Positions 12,000 through 23,990 of a stretch of DNA of 64,000 nucleotides are shown here, piece after piece. Position numbers and translations under genes: made by a program. The stretch is taken from NCBI GenBank assembly GCA_002189035.1, contig CM007989.1, positions 6,243,501 to 6,307,500 on the forward strand, read 5' to 3'. The notes under the pieces are model-generated. The model had not been told where the DNA came from. It made no database searches and worked only from the letters and a program-made list of their open reading frames with translations. Each line of letters opens with the position of its first letter. The first letter of the stretch is position 1. The DNA comes from Utricularia gibba. Its lineage: Eukaryota; Streptophyta; Magnoliopsida; Lamiales; Lentibulariaceae.

Positions 12000-13840
12000 T
12001 ACCCAAGCATTTTGTGGCACCCGAAAAATGCGATGATGTGGTAACTTGTCTCTGATACCAAATTGTAATCCCTCATCTCAAAGGAGTTTGCACACACATC
12101 ATGAGTCTCAAGAATAATCCGAAAATCACATCCACTAAAAACACAAAAAGCTATTGAATAATATAGTTCACAAGGAAAACACTTCCTACAAAAAATTACA
12201 AAAGTGGATATACATAGAAATTGTGACTTTCAGATCTTTTTCTAGACTCGGGTTACCCCATCAGTGCACCCCACTCGACTTCCTTTACAGCTGCCCTAGA
12301 CTCTGGACCCACACATGAAACCGTGGACTGCCTTGCTAACCCCACCCCTAGGAGTTTCATGGCTTCCACAACCTGAACGAAAGATGAATTGCTACTGGCA
12401 CTTCGACCGAATATAGGCACCGCTCGAGGGCTCACACTACATTGACTAGTGGACACTATGTTAACCTCCCTTACATTCGCTAGGTTGCACAATTTCATCT
12501 TGTACCATACTCTTCTCCTACAAGATTGACCCATTGTCGCTCTTTCTTCAAAGTTTCCATTCTAGCCCTTTGTTAATTTCGCCCTAATTCCTCCCCCAAA
12601 TCACTTAAAGAATATTAGTGTTAAGCGGGCAAATCGTGGGGTGGGTACTATTCTCTACTCGATCTCCCTTTCCACTGGCTTTGGGCACCTTCCACCTCAA
12701 CATGTGATGACTCTTGCATGCATAATCGTGCTTGCTGCACACATAGCAAGCTTCCATATGGACATGCTCACCCTCGCCCTTGCCTGCGAGCCACCTAACA
12801 CAACACTCCCATGCACTCTACATGAGTTTCCTCTCAAAGCATCCTCCCTCGAGCATCCACGGTTTGTCTCACAGAGCATCCACTCATCCTCTCACGTGAG
12901 CTCCCTCCCATGAAAATCTCATAACCCGACTTCCGTGCACATGACATCTTCACCCGTCTTCTCAATTGATGCATGCTCAGCTAGTGGCGAGAGTCACATC
13001 TATTGATCCCCATTCTCACTCCTAGACACAGTTCAGGATGGTGCTATCACATTTGTAGCTCTGTCTCCCATGTGGTGTCTTCTAGTACCAGATTTGCCCA
13101 TTATAACTTCAACTATGTGATATCTCATCCTTGATGCATAGTAACCTTCCGTTCTAAGATTTTTAGTGGTTTCACTCTATACGTGAGGTTCTCTTCGACA
13201 TTAAACTAGTCATTTTTTACCTCTCTTCCCGGATTTGGAATTTGTTTTCAAACCTGAGAGACATGCAAGATGTTATGTATCCCCACAAACTTCAATGTAA
13301 GAGCAAGTTGGTAGGCTACTTCCCCCACATTCTTTAAGATTTGATATGGAACAATGAAATGGGATCTTGATTTTCCAAATTTGATACTTCTTATTAGTCC
13401 TCATTAGGGCAATACACAGATATATCTTTCCTCCCATTTCGAACTATAAAGGTCTCCATCCCCTATTAGTCCAACTCTTTTGATGATTTTGGACAACTTT
13501 TAGTCTTTCCCATATAACCTTTACCTTATTCTCCATGTCTTGAATTAGTTTGGGGCCTGTCACTGCATGCTTGCCCACTTCATCCTAGTATAATAGGGTC
13601 CTGCTTTTCTGTCTGCATAGCACTTTGTATGGAGACATACCTAAACTCACCTAATAACTATTGTTGCATGCCAACTCTGCCAAGAACCCTCGTTGATCCC
13701 AATTCTTGGGGAATGTGGGGCGCTCACCTATAGCGCATCCTCCAACATCAAGATCATTCGTTCTGATTGGCCATCTATCTGAGGGTGCATTGTTGTACTC
13801 ATGGTGTTACAAAAAGAACGACTTTTTTTGTCTATTTTTG
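12000..13840 (-). pseudogene. Ty3/gypsy remnants: primer-binding site, probable LTR and integrase C-terminus
   Basis: On the minus strand, TTTGGTATCAGAGA at about 12046-12060 matches the initiator-Met tRNA primer-binding site of plant retrotransposons, implying an LTR on its higher-coordinate side. At 13420-13240 the minus strand encodes KFGKSRSHFIVPYQILKNVG followed by EVAYQLAL, the integrase C-terminal pattern of gypsy elements. Text around 13690-13840 fits the integrase core. A GC-richer block at 12250-12960 has open but unrecognised frames. The order integrase, LTR, primer site suggests fragments of more than one element; boundaries are not resolved. Confidence 0.55.
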
Positions 13841-13879
13841 TACATTTTTTAGTTCAACACATCATAGTATCTCCAAATT

Positions 13880-14830
13880 TGTTTGGCACATTTTGCGTCC
13901 AACGCAACCATTCAAGATGAAGTTAGGAAACTAGATGGGTTAGAAGCCTTTGAATTCTAGGTAATTGGTTGAATTCCTATCGCCTGAATTCATACCCCAG
14001 CAAAAAAATTTTAAAATTCTAAGTACTTGTATATCATACTCATTTCTAATAAAAATACTTACGTATCATCCCCACTTGTGATGGTTGAGGAATTGACCCA
14101 AAGTTATGTCTATGTAGCACACTCACTGATGATCTATATGATTGTGAATGATTTAGAGCTATATCTTCTTCCATTGATGAACAATATGTTATATTTAGCT
14201 TATTGTTCCTAGAAAACTTCTTCTTTTGATTTGGCATTGTATCTTCTATTTGATCATGACATAATCTGAGAAGACATTGAGCGAGTTGGATGCTACCGAT
14301 CATACATATAGAGGAATCATGTATCAATTTTCTAGAAATGCAACAAATGAACTCAAACCAACTATAATCAATTTTCTACCAAAACATTAGGAAAAAATAG
14401 GAGTGAATCTGCATGAGCACTTGAATAATGTCACAGCTATCTATACATCTTTCAAATTAGAAGAAAAGAGTAAAGGGATCTAATTTTTTGAAGCCAAGAA
14501 GCATAACTGATTGGTCTATTATGAAAAAAGTTTTTTAAGTAAATATTTTTCAACTTTTAAGGTAGAAGGAATTCAAAAAGAAATCAATGACATTGAACAA
14601 TTGAATGAAGAATCCCTTCATGAGTATTGAAAACATTTCAACTATATGTTAGGATCATGTCCACATTTCAAACTAGTGCATTGGTAAAGCATTTTTATGA
14701 TGGATTATTTTGTATTCATTATGCAATGATTGACTTAGTCGTTGTAAGTTTTTTGAAAAATAAAACACCTATGAAAGCTTTAGCCTTACTTGAAGAATTG
14801 GCTAGGCATATCATTAGGAAGTGAGTATTG
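13880..14830 (+). pseudogene. Retrotransposon gag remnant
   Basis: Plus-strand translation shows a decayed gag-like protein: DEVRKLDGLEAFEF near 13920, then a more coherent stretch at 14580-14825 (IEQLNEESLHEY, SCPHFK, FYDGLFCIHYAMID, NKTPMKALALLEELARHI). This pattern of a compact helical domain ending in a LLE-LA motif is typical of gypsy-type gag. Stops occur every few tens of codons. The strand is opposite to the integrase remnant next to it, so it belongs to another insertion. Confidence 0.45.
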
Positions 14831-17259
14831 AACATAAGGGTATGTAAAGTGAAGTGCAAGTTCAAAACATCAAAATACTCAAGGTAAATAAGGTGTAAGT
14901 AACCCTCATGTCAAGATCCTTAGCTAAGTACTCCTACCCACAAACCTCAATTCATCACAAAATAAAACAAAAAACACAAATTCATTAACTACGAAATATG
15001 CAAGGTTTAATAGAAGAAAATATCAACATATCTTAATAGTAACTATAAACTAACAAGTGCAATCAATGCGACTTTTCCTTCATAGCTAAGCCATTTCTCC
15101 TCAGCATGCGCTCCTTATCACTCAAATCTCACTTCAGTCCCTATCACCATTGCCATCCTTGTCATGTACACGTGGAAAGGTAGCACTATTGAGTCTTACC
15201 TTAGTTTGGCCTAGCGGGCCTTCCTTAAGCATGTCGGGTCAATCCTACTCATTTTGACCACCAAATCTTATCTTGACTTGGTCTTTCTATATCTCAATAT
15301 TTACTTGTTAACCAAGTCTCCCCATTTCTCATGAGTTTCTTGGTGGACTTAGTCTTCCAACAACCCCTAGGGCTCCACCTTGGCATACGAAATGTGGCCC
15401 TGGGTCCGTGCCCTTACATTAGAAGTAGTTTTTTCTTTAATAGTTATAATTGTTGTAGATACTTGTGTTTCAATATTGGTTTGAACATACGGCTTGGCTT
15501 TTTTTGCAGTATATAATACATTGATATTCTTATGATTAAAAACGTTACTCTAAAGGTTTGTTTAGTTGATAGAAATATGGTGAGGGGGTTTTATGTTAAT
15601 GAGAATTATATAAAGTAAGATGAGGTGGGATATCATCTTTGATTGTGTTTGGTGAATTAGTATGGAATTATGTTATATTGCATTCAGTTGTTGGTATTCA
15701 AATATATGAGATCAAAAGAAGATAATTTACTGAAATAACTTTTTGGAATTTAAGTATATTTTTCCTAAAAATAAACATGGGTGGAAGACAAGGTTAGTTT
15801 GGTAAAATTTTATCATGGGAATAGATAAAGTAATGGGGTGTGGTTACTTTATATAATTCTACCAAAAAGGGTTTATCAAACCCATGTATAATCTTGAGAT
15901 ATATAAACTTATAAATCAAACACATTAATATCTAATAACTATTAATTAATTCTTCCTTATATCCCCAACGAAACATTGCCTAAAATAACAAGTATAGGTC
16001 TTAGTGAATTTGTTCATCTTTCATTTGTTTTTTTTTTTTTTTTTTTTTTTTTGTAATGTGCTACATGGATTCTCCATTTACATTCTTGCTCCACAAACAT
16101 AAGACAACGAAGGTCGAGAACTCTTGGCTCACTATCATTCATAATATATTCCTTTCCAATTCAAATCACATGATTCCACATAGTATTTCAAAAGTCTTCT
16201 TTATCTACATAGAGTTGACCAATTGTAACTAAAGATTCATATTCCTCTTTCTCAGATTGAGTAGTATTTTTGTAGTTTATGTCATTTTCCTTGATAGACT
16301 TATTTGCTTCAAGTGATAGTTCTACTCATTATCATAATCTCAATATGCATCACTATCAAGATTTGAAACTTGTCCAAAATTGTAATTTACACATTTTTCT
16401 AATATATGAAATATGAATTAGGTTCATACTATATATCATAAATTAAAATTATAATATATCATCGAGCACTAAAATTAAGAAAATTAATTGTATAATAAAT
16501 ATTTTTTACTTTTCTCTTGAACCTAATGCATCATCATAATTTTCAACATTGATATACTAAAATACATTGGCTCTCCTAAGTGGGAGGATCCAATAGGCCA
16601 CGTTTGGTTAGTGGGTAGTATTTAATCCCGGGTTTAATTTATTTGAGTTTAGGTAAATGGATTTTATGAATTTAGAAGATTATTCATGTTTGGTTGATGG
16701 TTTAATTTATTTGTATTTAAGATGAAAACACGTTTGGTATATGGGTATAAAATTAGGTATATGATGAATATGTCATGAAATTACCAATATACCCTTTAGT
16801 TAATTAAAATAAATTATTACATATCTTAGTTTTCTATATTATTTTGTAAGTTCAATCGAGCACTTCATAACATAAATCACGGTATATAGTTAAAACTTTA
16901 TTTTATAACAAACATTGTGTAATAGCAGATGCGGTGCTTGTCTTCTTCTTCTTCTTCTTCAACAGATTTGAACATATCTGAACAAATGTGCTATTTGAAT
17001 AAATCTGATATAGATCTGTAGAAATTCTAACTTTCAAAAAGATTGATGGATAGATCTGCATTTGTGGTATTTGCATCTGGTTTTTGGTAGACCTACACTT
17101 TAATTTACATGAGGATGAAGATAGAATTGAAAGCAATGTCCCTTGTTTAGCTAAACCAACCATCCTCCTGGGTTTAGTTAAACCCAACTCAGCGGATTCC
17201 CATTCGGTATATAGGTAAAGATAATGAGAAGTAAGCAATTATAGAGATCAATCACAATA
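14831..17259. other. AT-rich intergenic DNA with MITE-like debris
   Basis: No gene recognised. At 16028-16052 there is an uninterrupted run of 25 T. At about 16594-16800 and 15555-15980 lie GTTTGGTT-rich stretches of the kind common in degenerate plant MITEs, but I could not find clean terminal repeats. A run of TTC at 16940-16960 gives the low-complexity lysine tract seen in one antisense frame. Confidence 0.4.
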
Positions 17260-18530
17260 TGTTTTAAATGGAAATAGTGAACACATCACATGATAATCAA
17301 ATAATTCAATTAAATAAGTGATAAGTAATTTTATGTCACTTATATTTGTGCTTTTTAGGACTCAGTTAGATGGGTTTTACATTCTTTTTATCCCACTTTC
17401 CTTATGTTTTTAGAAGAATTTTATATCTTTCATACCACTTTGATCTTTTTGGAGGGAAAGTGTGTTTTGTGATTTTTCAGGATGAATTTGGAATAATTTG
17501 GAGGATTTTCGAGCTATTTTGATGGAGTCTAAGATTTGGTCTATCTGGATGAAGACTCGGTCAAAGATTCTTGGATAAGATAAGATTCGCATCTTATCTT
17601 GGAAAACTTGAATCTCATCCTAGAAGATTTGTATCAAATTTTAGAAGATTCGCATAGAAGATTTGATGTGATCCCATCAAAAAAAGCTGACAAATCCCCA
17701 CTATTATATAAAGATCCAAACGCGAAAACCTAAGGGGGAGTCAAGTGATGGACGACCAGAGAGTCAAATTAGGGTTTAGGATCGAGTCCAGCATGTTTTT
17801 GATTCCTTTCCTTTCATTTTTCATCAACTTTTATTGTTTAGAGTCAAGCATGCGCATGTGAGCGCTTGCGGCTGAGGATCTGTTGTGAAACCTTGCTTGC
17901 GAAAGTTCTGCGTGTGTGGCTGTCTTACCATGTTTTTCAGCATTTAATTTGAGGTCTGATTCTGTTTTTCGCAACGTTTTCTTTACCAACATGATCTTTA
18001 GTAACATATAGCCCTAAGGGAGTGTAGGAGAATCAAAGGTTGGCATCAAGCACCTAAGGAGAAGGGCTCAATCGGACATCGTTGGTAAGGCACATTCTGT
18101 CTAATCTGTCTGCGAGGTGAGAGGTGTAGGGATTAGATTTGGGTGTGGGGAAAACATGGGTTATCACAAGAGATGAAATGGCTCTGGTGGCGTGGTTGAT
18201 TCCATAATCCCACAAAACAAGAGACGGTGCTATAACGGTCACCGAGTAGCACTATTTTAGCATAATATCTCCAAAGCTTGCGCAAGCAGGTCAGTATTCA
18301 AGGTTTGCACACACGCAAGGTCGAGTTTCAAGTAAGGTGTATCTTAGATCCAAGTTCACTTTTATTATTCTTTTCAAAACCAAATATTTCTTTTGTTTTC
18401 GATCTTTTTGAATCTTTGTTTGAAAAAAATATTCCAATAACAATTCCCTGTGGATACGATCTTATTTTATTATTTCGACGGTTTCTGTGCACTTTCAGAA
18501 TTACCATCAATATGTTTATTTCAAAATAAT
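17260..18530 (+). repeat. LTR-like block of a degenerate retrotransposon
   Basis: A TATATAAA box at 17705-17712 is followed by a leader-like, GC-richer stretch and, near 18445, CCCTGTGGATACGATC, a phrase often found near the downstream border of plant gypsy LTRs. No coding capacity is seen. I could not identify matching ends or a duplication, so limits are approximate. Confidence 0.35.
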
Positions 18531-18867
18531 AAAAAAATTACAAATAATCAATTATGTTTTATTACATTGATATTTGAAAGCGGTAGAAAATTAAAAGTCT
18601 CAAGTAAAACAAATGCTTAGTAAAAAAAACTTCCTTATCGGTTGACATTTCAGACGATAGAAGAAGGGCGCGTGAACAAAAGTTTGCACAATATCCATAA
18701 TCTTTTTACTCGTTATTTGTATGAATATTTTAATCGTTATACAAAAGTTGACATTTTATACATATTTTATCAAACAATATGTCAGATTTTATATTTTATT
18801 TTATAACTATAATTTTAAAAGTATTTTTATTTTAATAAAAATATATGTTGTATAATTTATTTAGAAA

Positions 18868-18871
<4 letters not shown>

Positions 18872-18915
<44 letters not shown>
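18872..18915. repeat. (TA)n microsatellite
   Basis: An uninterrupted AT dinucleotide run of 44 bases within AT-rich DNA between the LTR-like block and the 3' end of the CLC-c gene. Confidence 0.95.
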
Positions 18916-18918
<3 letters not shown>

Positions 18919-19355
18919 ATTTTTAATAATTTATATATATATACATAATAGTATAATAGATTATGACAATCTCTGATAATGTAGATAAATATACGACAGA
19001 ATATATTTTTATTAAAATACATATACTTTTAGAATTATAATTACATAATAAAATATAAAATCTAACAAAATGGGTATAAATTCACTCACATAACAGATAA
19101 TAGGTAAAAAAAATTATGGAAAGTGTGCGGCAGTGCACTTTTCTACTTAACTCTGCTTTAATGCGTTTCCTGGAAGATGCTGCTGCTGCTGTTGCAGCGA
19201 CTTCTTGTAGTGCGGTGGAAGGGTTGTACAACAGAAATCAATCATTATTTGTCTATGATGTTTAATCCAATGCACACAAGATGCAAATGTACGGTATGGA
19301 TGGATCTGATGCATCATTTATGAACAAGAAATGGAGAGGATCTGCTCGTCGCTGG

Positions 19356-22300
19356 CTACTTGTGCTGGCGACCAAGGTGTGGATGGAGTCCCAAAACGTG
19401 CTCCGGCATGAAATCGTGCCTCGTCAGGATCCCGACGATCGGAGGCCTCTGCAAGAAGGATGCAGATTCAATACAAAGCAATGGAAACACAGCTAAAAAG
19501 ACAACCAGAACTTACTCCTGGTGTTTTGGGGACAACACAGAGGTGTCTGAGGCCAAGTTCTCTGAAAAGGAGAGCCGCTTTTGCAAGGGACATGGTCTCA
19601 ACCACGGTGTAAGGAGATGTATTGGTGATCGGATGCAGATCAACGTACATCTCCATTTCCTCCTTGCTGATGTCCAGATCCTCCAACTTTAGACCCTTTC
19701 CGGACCCGGCCTTGGCAAAGTCGAAGGCATGACAGCTGCGGAGAAGTTGAGACCCTGAGGGCACCATTTGCTTTGTGAAACATTTTATCTTGAGCAGCAC
19801 CAGCAAATGCGACCTCAGCACAATCCCACAGAGCTCTGATGCACCTGTGAGTGGTGGCTCATCAATCACAGGGAACCCGTGATGCCGAGTCATCTGCAGG
19901 GCGTGGACTATGTTTTCCACTTTCTCAATGCCACAGAATGTGATCAATGGACCAGTGCATACATCCCCCGCTGCTAGCTGCCTCATGTACGGTTCAGCAT
20001 GGGCTTCCAGGTAAGGCAGGCCCTTCATTCTCACTATCTGATCGTACACACCCTTGTTGAAACTGTCTGCCACAGTTTTTGATACCAGAAGAACCAGCAT
20101 AAGCAATGGAAGCATCAACAGATCATTGGTAAGTTCCAGCAGTATCACACACAGAGAAACTGTCATTCTCATCGTCCCCCAAGAAATGAAGCAGCCCCCA
20201 GAAGGGAAAACAAGCCAACATCAAGACTAGATATAGAAGCCAGCAGTCGCCCAACCAGACGTCCATAAGAGGCTCCAGCAAGAATCACAGGAATGAACAG
20301 ACCAGATGGGACCGCAATTCCATAAGTAATGATACCAAGGAAGTAGATTGCAACAAAGAAGATGAACAATGTATAGAGATGAAACTCATTTGTGTTGTTC
20401 GAACTGAATAAATGACGGATGGCATCATCATTAGTGTTAAAGAACAAGGAGGCAAGATCATTGTAATGACCAGGAGGACACTGGAAGTTCTTGTAGTTGC
20501 CAGAACGACCAATTGTGGGGCATTGTTGTTTCAAGTCAGCTGGGCATGGAGTGCACTGTGCAATCCACGGAAGACCATATGCACAACAAGATGTTAAAAG
20601 AGAAACACAGATGACTACTAGGATCTTTGGACCTCGCCCTCTCCTGCAGAAAGAAAACATATTTGAAGTCAAGAAACAATGCATGGTATACACTGTCCGA
20701 GCAAAAAAAATCATGCATTTTTATGTTACAAAATTTAGTAATCCGTCCATTGGCTGCACCATGAATTAGAGCAAAATCATCAGAACCAAGGCCAACTTAC
20801 TCATTAATGATGGCATATGTTCTCAAGACCTTGTCAACCAGAAAATTGTATAGACTGCCCAAAAGGCCACCAAGAACACCAAGCACCACAACAGCAACCA
20901 AATCATTAGAACTGTACGTTGGGATTGCAGAATTTACATCAAACATGATGAGACCTCCCTGACCAAAAAGACCACAATGACCACCACGGCAAAATTGTAT
21001 AAAGCTCCTTAGAACCACAGCTACAACAGCAGTCGTGAAAAAGGTCCTCCAAAGAAGAGCGCTTCTCCACCTGGATGACCAAATACGTTCATCAGATAGA
21101 TGATGATTTCATGGACAACATTCTCAGTCAGAAAATAGTAATGGAAGCTTTCATATTATCAAGGCAGTGTAAGGGAAAATAAAATGGAAAATAATACCAA
21201 GAGGCTGCTTCTTCAAGAGCAAAAAGAACACCACCAACTGGGGCACGGAAGGCAGCAGCCACTCCAGCAGCAGCACCACATGTAATCAAATCACGCCGAT
21301 CTCTATCATTTTTAAAGTATCTGAGCCACTTCCATGTCAAATGGTACTTCCGGGAACCTCCCTGTCCAAGCAGATTTGCAATGCATGCACCAGTATGAAC
21401 CATTGGTCCTTCTTTGCCAACCACAAATCCAGCTGCCACTCCAAAAATAGAGCCAAATATCTGTACAAATTGCAGTATCCAACGGCAAACTTCTGAAATT
21501 GTATCTCACAAATACGTTAAATTCAACACTCATGGAACTAGAGACCTTATTTCCAAATTCATCCTACAATCTTGAGGACAAATTTATTCATCAAATGAAG
21601 CCCGAGGGAAATGTTCTAGTTTTATTACTAGCCAGTAATAGCATTCTGATCAAGGATTTTAAAATCACTGACTCCTTACACTAATAGCATTTCTATTTCT
21701 CATTCAAATTACATAAAAAAGCACTAAACTTGATAAAGGAAGGAAAGAAGTTCAAAATACCTTAACAAAGAGAGTACTAGGAGCCAAAATAGAATGAGCA
21801 TCAACACCATTGAGATATGCTTTCACCTCAGGAATCCCAGAACCAGCTGCTGCCGGTGCAAAGAATGCACACAAAACTCCCGCACAAATTGCAAGGAACA
21901 CATTCATTCCAGCAAAAGCCAAAAATGACTGGATGTACCTGTGCTGGAGCGAATCACAGTTAATCTTCATTCATCAAAGTCATAAGAAGAGTGGAAACAT
22001 CAGCTATCACAATTAATTTTTTGAAGGCAAGATCAGTAAAATGAATGCTATGATATTATTGCTTCTTATTTCTTTTAAAGAGAAATATTAGGAACTATAG
22101 GACAATGCAAAGATGAACGCTTCATATAGTGACAGTAATAAATAACATCAAGAGTAAATTGAGATTTGAGATTCTAATGTAGCACACTAGAAAGAAATGA
22201 GCTTACTTATTCTGGAGCATCAAGTTGCTAGTATGCAAAAGCTTAAAACCAGCAATATTTTCAACTGCGAGGTTGTTGAAGAAGCCAACAAGACCGGTAA

Positions 22301-22985
22301 GCAACCCAATGAGAAGAGCAAGTGTCCACTTTAGGAAAATATACTGAAAGATTTGGACTTTCTTCCTAGATCTCCAATCTTGCTTGAAAAGTTCATTTTC
22401 GATAATCCTGTGGACTAGAGGCGTTAGAGTCATATATATGATAAAGTCTCCTCTATAAAATACTTCCGTCAAAAAAAAGGTAGTGAAAACTGAGAGGTTA
22501 CAGATTTGAGAAATGAAGTATTCAGCCTCTCCATGCAAGCGATTGGACAGTAAAATCTATATAGCAGCTTTATCTTTGGGAATTAATACACTATACAATT
22601 TTACTGAAATGGACCAAATGGCTGCCCCAAATATCCCTAAATCTTCTCCATCGTGAAGCTACAATAAAGAATATATACAGAGGCTTCGCATGATCAAAAA
22701 ATCATCCACTGTGATCTAGTGTGCGCTGCCTTTGACGTCCTCTTAAAAGAAAGTGTGAGGAAAAATAAAAACATACTCATAATCAAGGCTCTCGATGGGG
22801 TAAATTTTGGAGCCAACAATGGCAATCTGAGAAGTTGTATTTATTCTACTCTTGACAAGAAGCGGCTCCCTCATGCTGCCCTCGGAAGACATATTGCTTT
22901 CCTTCCTATCAAAGTGCCCCACAATGCCACCTTCATTCTCAATGTCACCACTGCATATGCTCTCACTGTCCTTCTGATGATCCAT
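19356..22985 (-). CDS. CLC-c: CLC-c type chloride channel/transporter, with an apparent 1-base frameshift
   Basis: Vacuolar-type anion channel or Cl-/H+ exchanger. Exons, complement: 22777-22985, 22207-22407, 21761-21938, 21198-21460, 20801-21070, 19516-20643, 19356-19448. Visible motifs: N-terminal REPLL dileucine-like signal; GSGIPE near residue 169 with serine, the variant usually tied to chloride rather than nitrate preference; GKEGP near residue 211 with the gating glutamate; C-terminal CBS region ending GILTRHDFMPEHVLGL. All junction phases fit, but the summed coding length is 2342, one short of a multiple of three. The break is in the C run at 20176-20180, after SFLGG and before MRMTVSLCVILLEL; as written, translation stops at 20169-20171 after 531 codons, losing the last membrane helices and both CBS domains. 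Family length is about 780, which one extra base would give. It could be a base-calling error or a real null allele. Confidence 0.88.
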
Positions 22986-23990
22986 GAGAAACAGCCTACA
23001 AAGAAGACAATCAATTCTTATGAGGACTTCAAGTACCATCTCAGAATAAACACCTAGGCTGGTTTCAGGCTTGACTAGTAAGCACAGAACCACCAAATCT
23101 TTGAAAGCTATGAAAGATGACTATTCAACAAAAAGATTATTATACCATCATCATGCACTATGGCATGATGTTGAAAATGACTTAAATGAGTTGAAATCTT
23201 TAAAAAACTCCACTTAATAATGAATTCATTCAAATGAAGCTTGGGTCAAAAATACGACACCATAAAACTCAACAGCGTAAGGAAGGAGCGCGGCTTCCAG
23301 TGCACCGCTGAGGCTTATGTTGCAGTAACGGAAAACAAAGGATGCAATTGGAAAAGCAATCCCTTAATTCCCAAACAACTCCTATAATTGAATGGGAAAG
23401 CAACGAATGCAGCTGCCATTTAATACTCATAAATAAAGTGTGATTAAAAACAAAAGCTTTGGTCTTTAGAAAAGTTTCCACTGAGAATGAATCAGGTTCA
23501 ACAAGTAAAATCAACATATAATATGCACAAAAAGGAGAAATGGAGTAGGCCAACAGTAAACTCCAGATTCCCTAATACTCCTACGAAAAAGCATCCAAAA
23601 AAAAACCCAGAAAGATGGAGAAGCTGCTGCAGAGATGTTGAATTTCAATAACACAACACCCAATTGTAATCACCAGTGATGAATACAGGATCAGAGCTAC
23701 GCCTTGAATCCGGTGGTGGGATCTATATGCTTGGAAGTCGAGAAGATAAGCGACCGCTAACAATCGCTGTTCTACTCAATCATATGGGTCGCTCAATGGG
23801 TGATCTCCGTTCTCCAACGTGGTTCGTGCCTTTGTCTTGTCACAGCTCGTCAACGTAAAGAAATTGAACTGTTTCCAATTGAGGGGAGCAAGATCACGCA
23901 ATCCATGAAAAAAAAAAACATTAATGAATCATTACAACAGAACACGAAAGCAACTTTAAACATCTGAAAACCGATATCTTACCGTAACCC
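22986..23990 (-). promoter_or_regulatory. CLC-c 5' leader with a probable intron
   Basis: Directly upstream of the CLC-c ATG the minus strand reads TTCTTTGTAG (acceptor ending at 22996), so the leader is probably spliced. A good upstream donor, TTACG followed by GTAAGATA, lies at 23982-23977, giving a leader intron of about 985 bases. Short open frames inside it are not recognisable proteins. Inferred from splice motifs only. Confidence 0.45.

Larger units (their letters stand above)
8895..12000 (-). mobile_element. Third PIF/Harbinger copy, inverted, split by a hAT insertion; right end unresolved
   Basis: The left end AAGCATTTTTAATGATTTCC directly follows the TAA at 8892-8894 and is a diverged version of the family terminus. 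Coding remnants run on the minus strand, opposite to the neighbouring copy. Transposase pieces lie at about 9100-9800 and ORF1 pieces at about 9880-10016 and 11354-11900; the gap is an inserted hAT element. The expected right terminal repeat was not found before gypsy-like sequence begins near 12000, so this end may be truncated; 12000 is approximate. Confidence 0.6.

Noticed and set aside
12250-12960. GC-richer block with open frames on both strands, possibly a captured gene
   Set aside because: No conserved motif could be seen; position next to a primer-binding site suggests LTR sequence instead.
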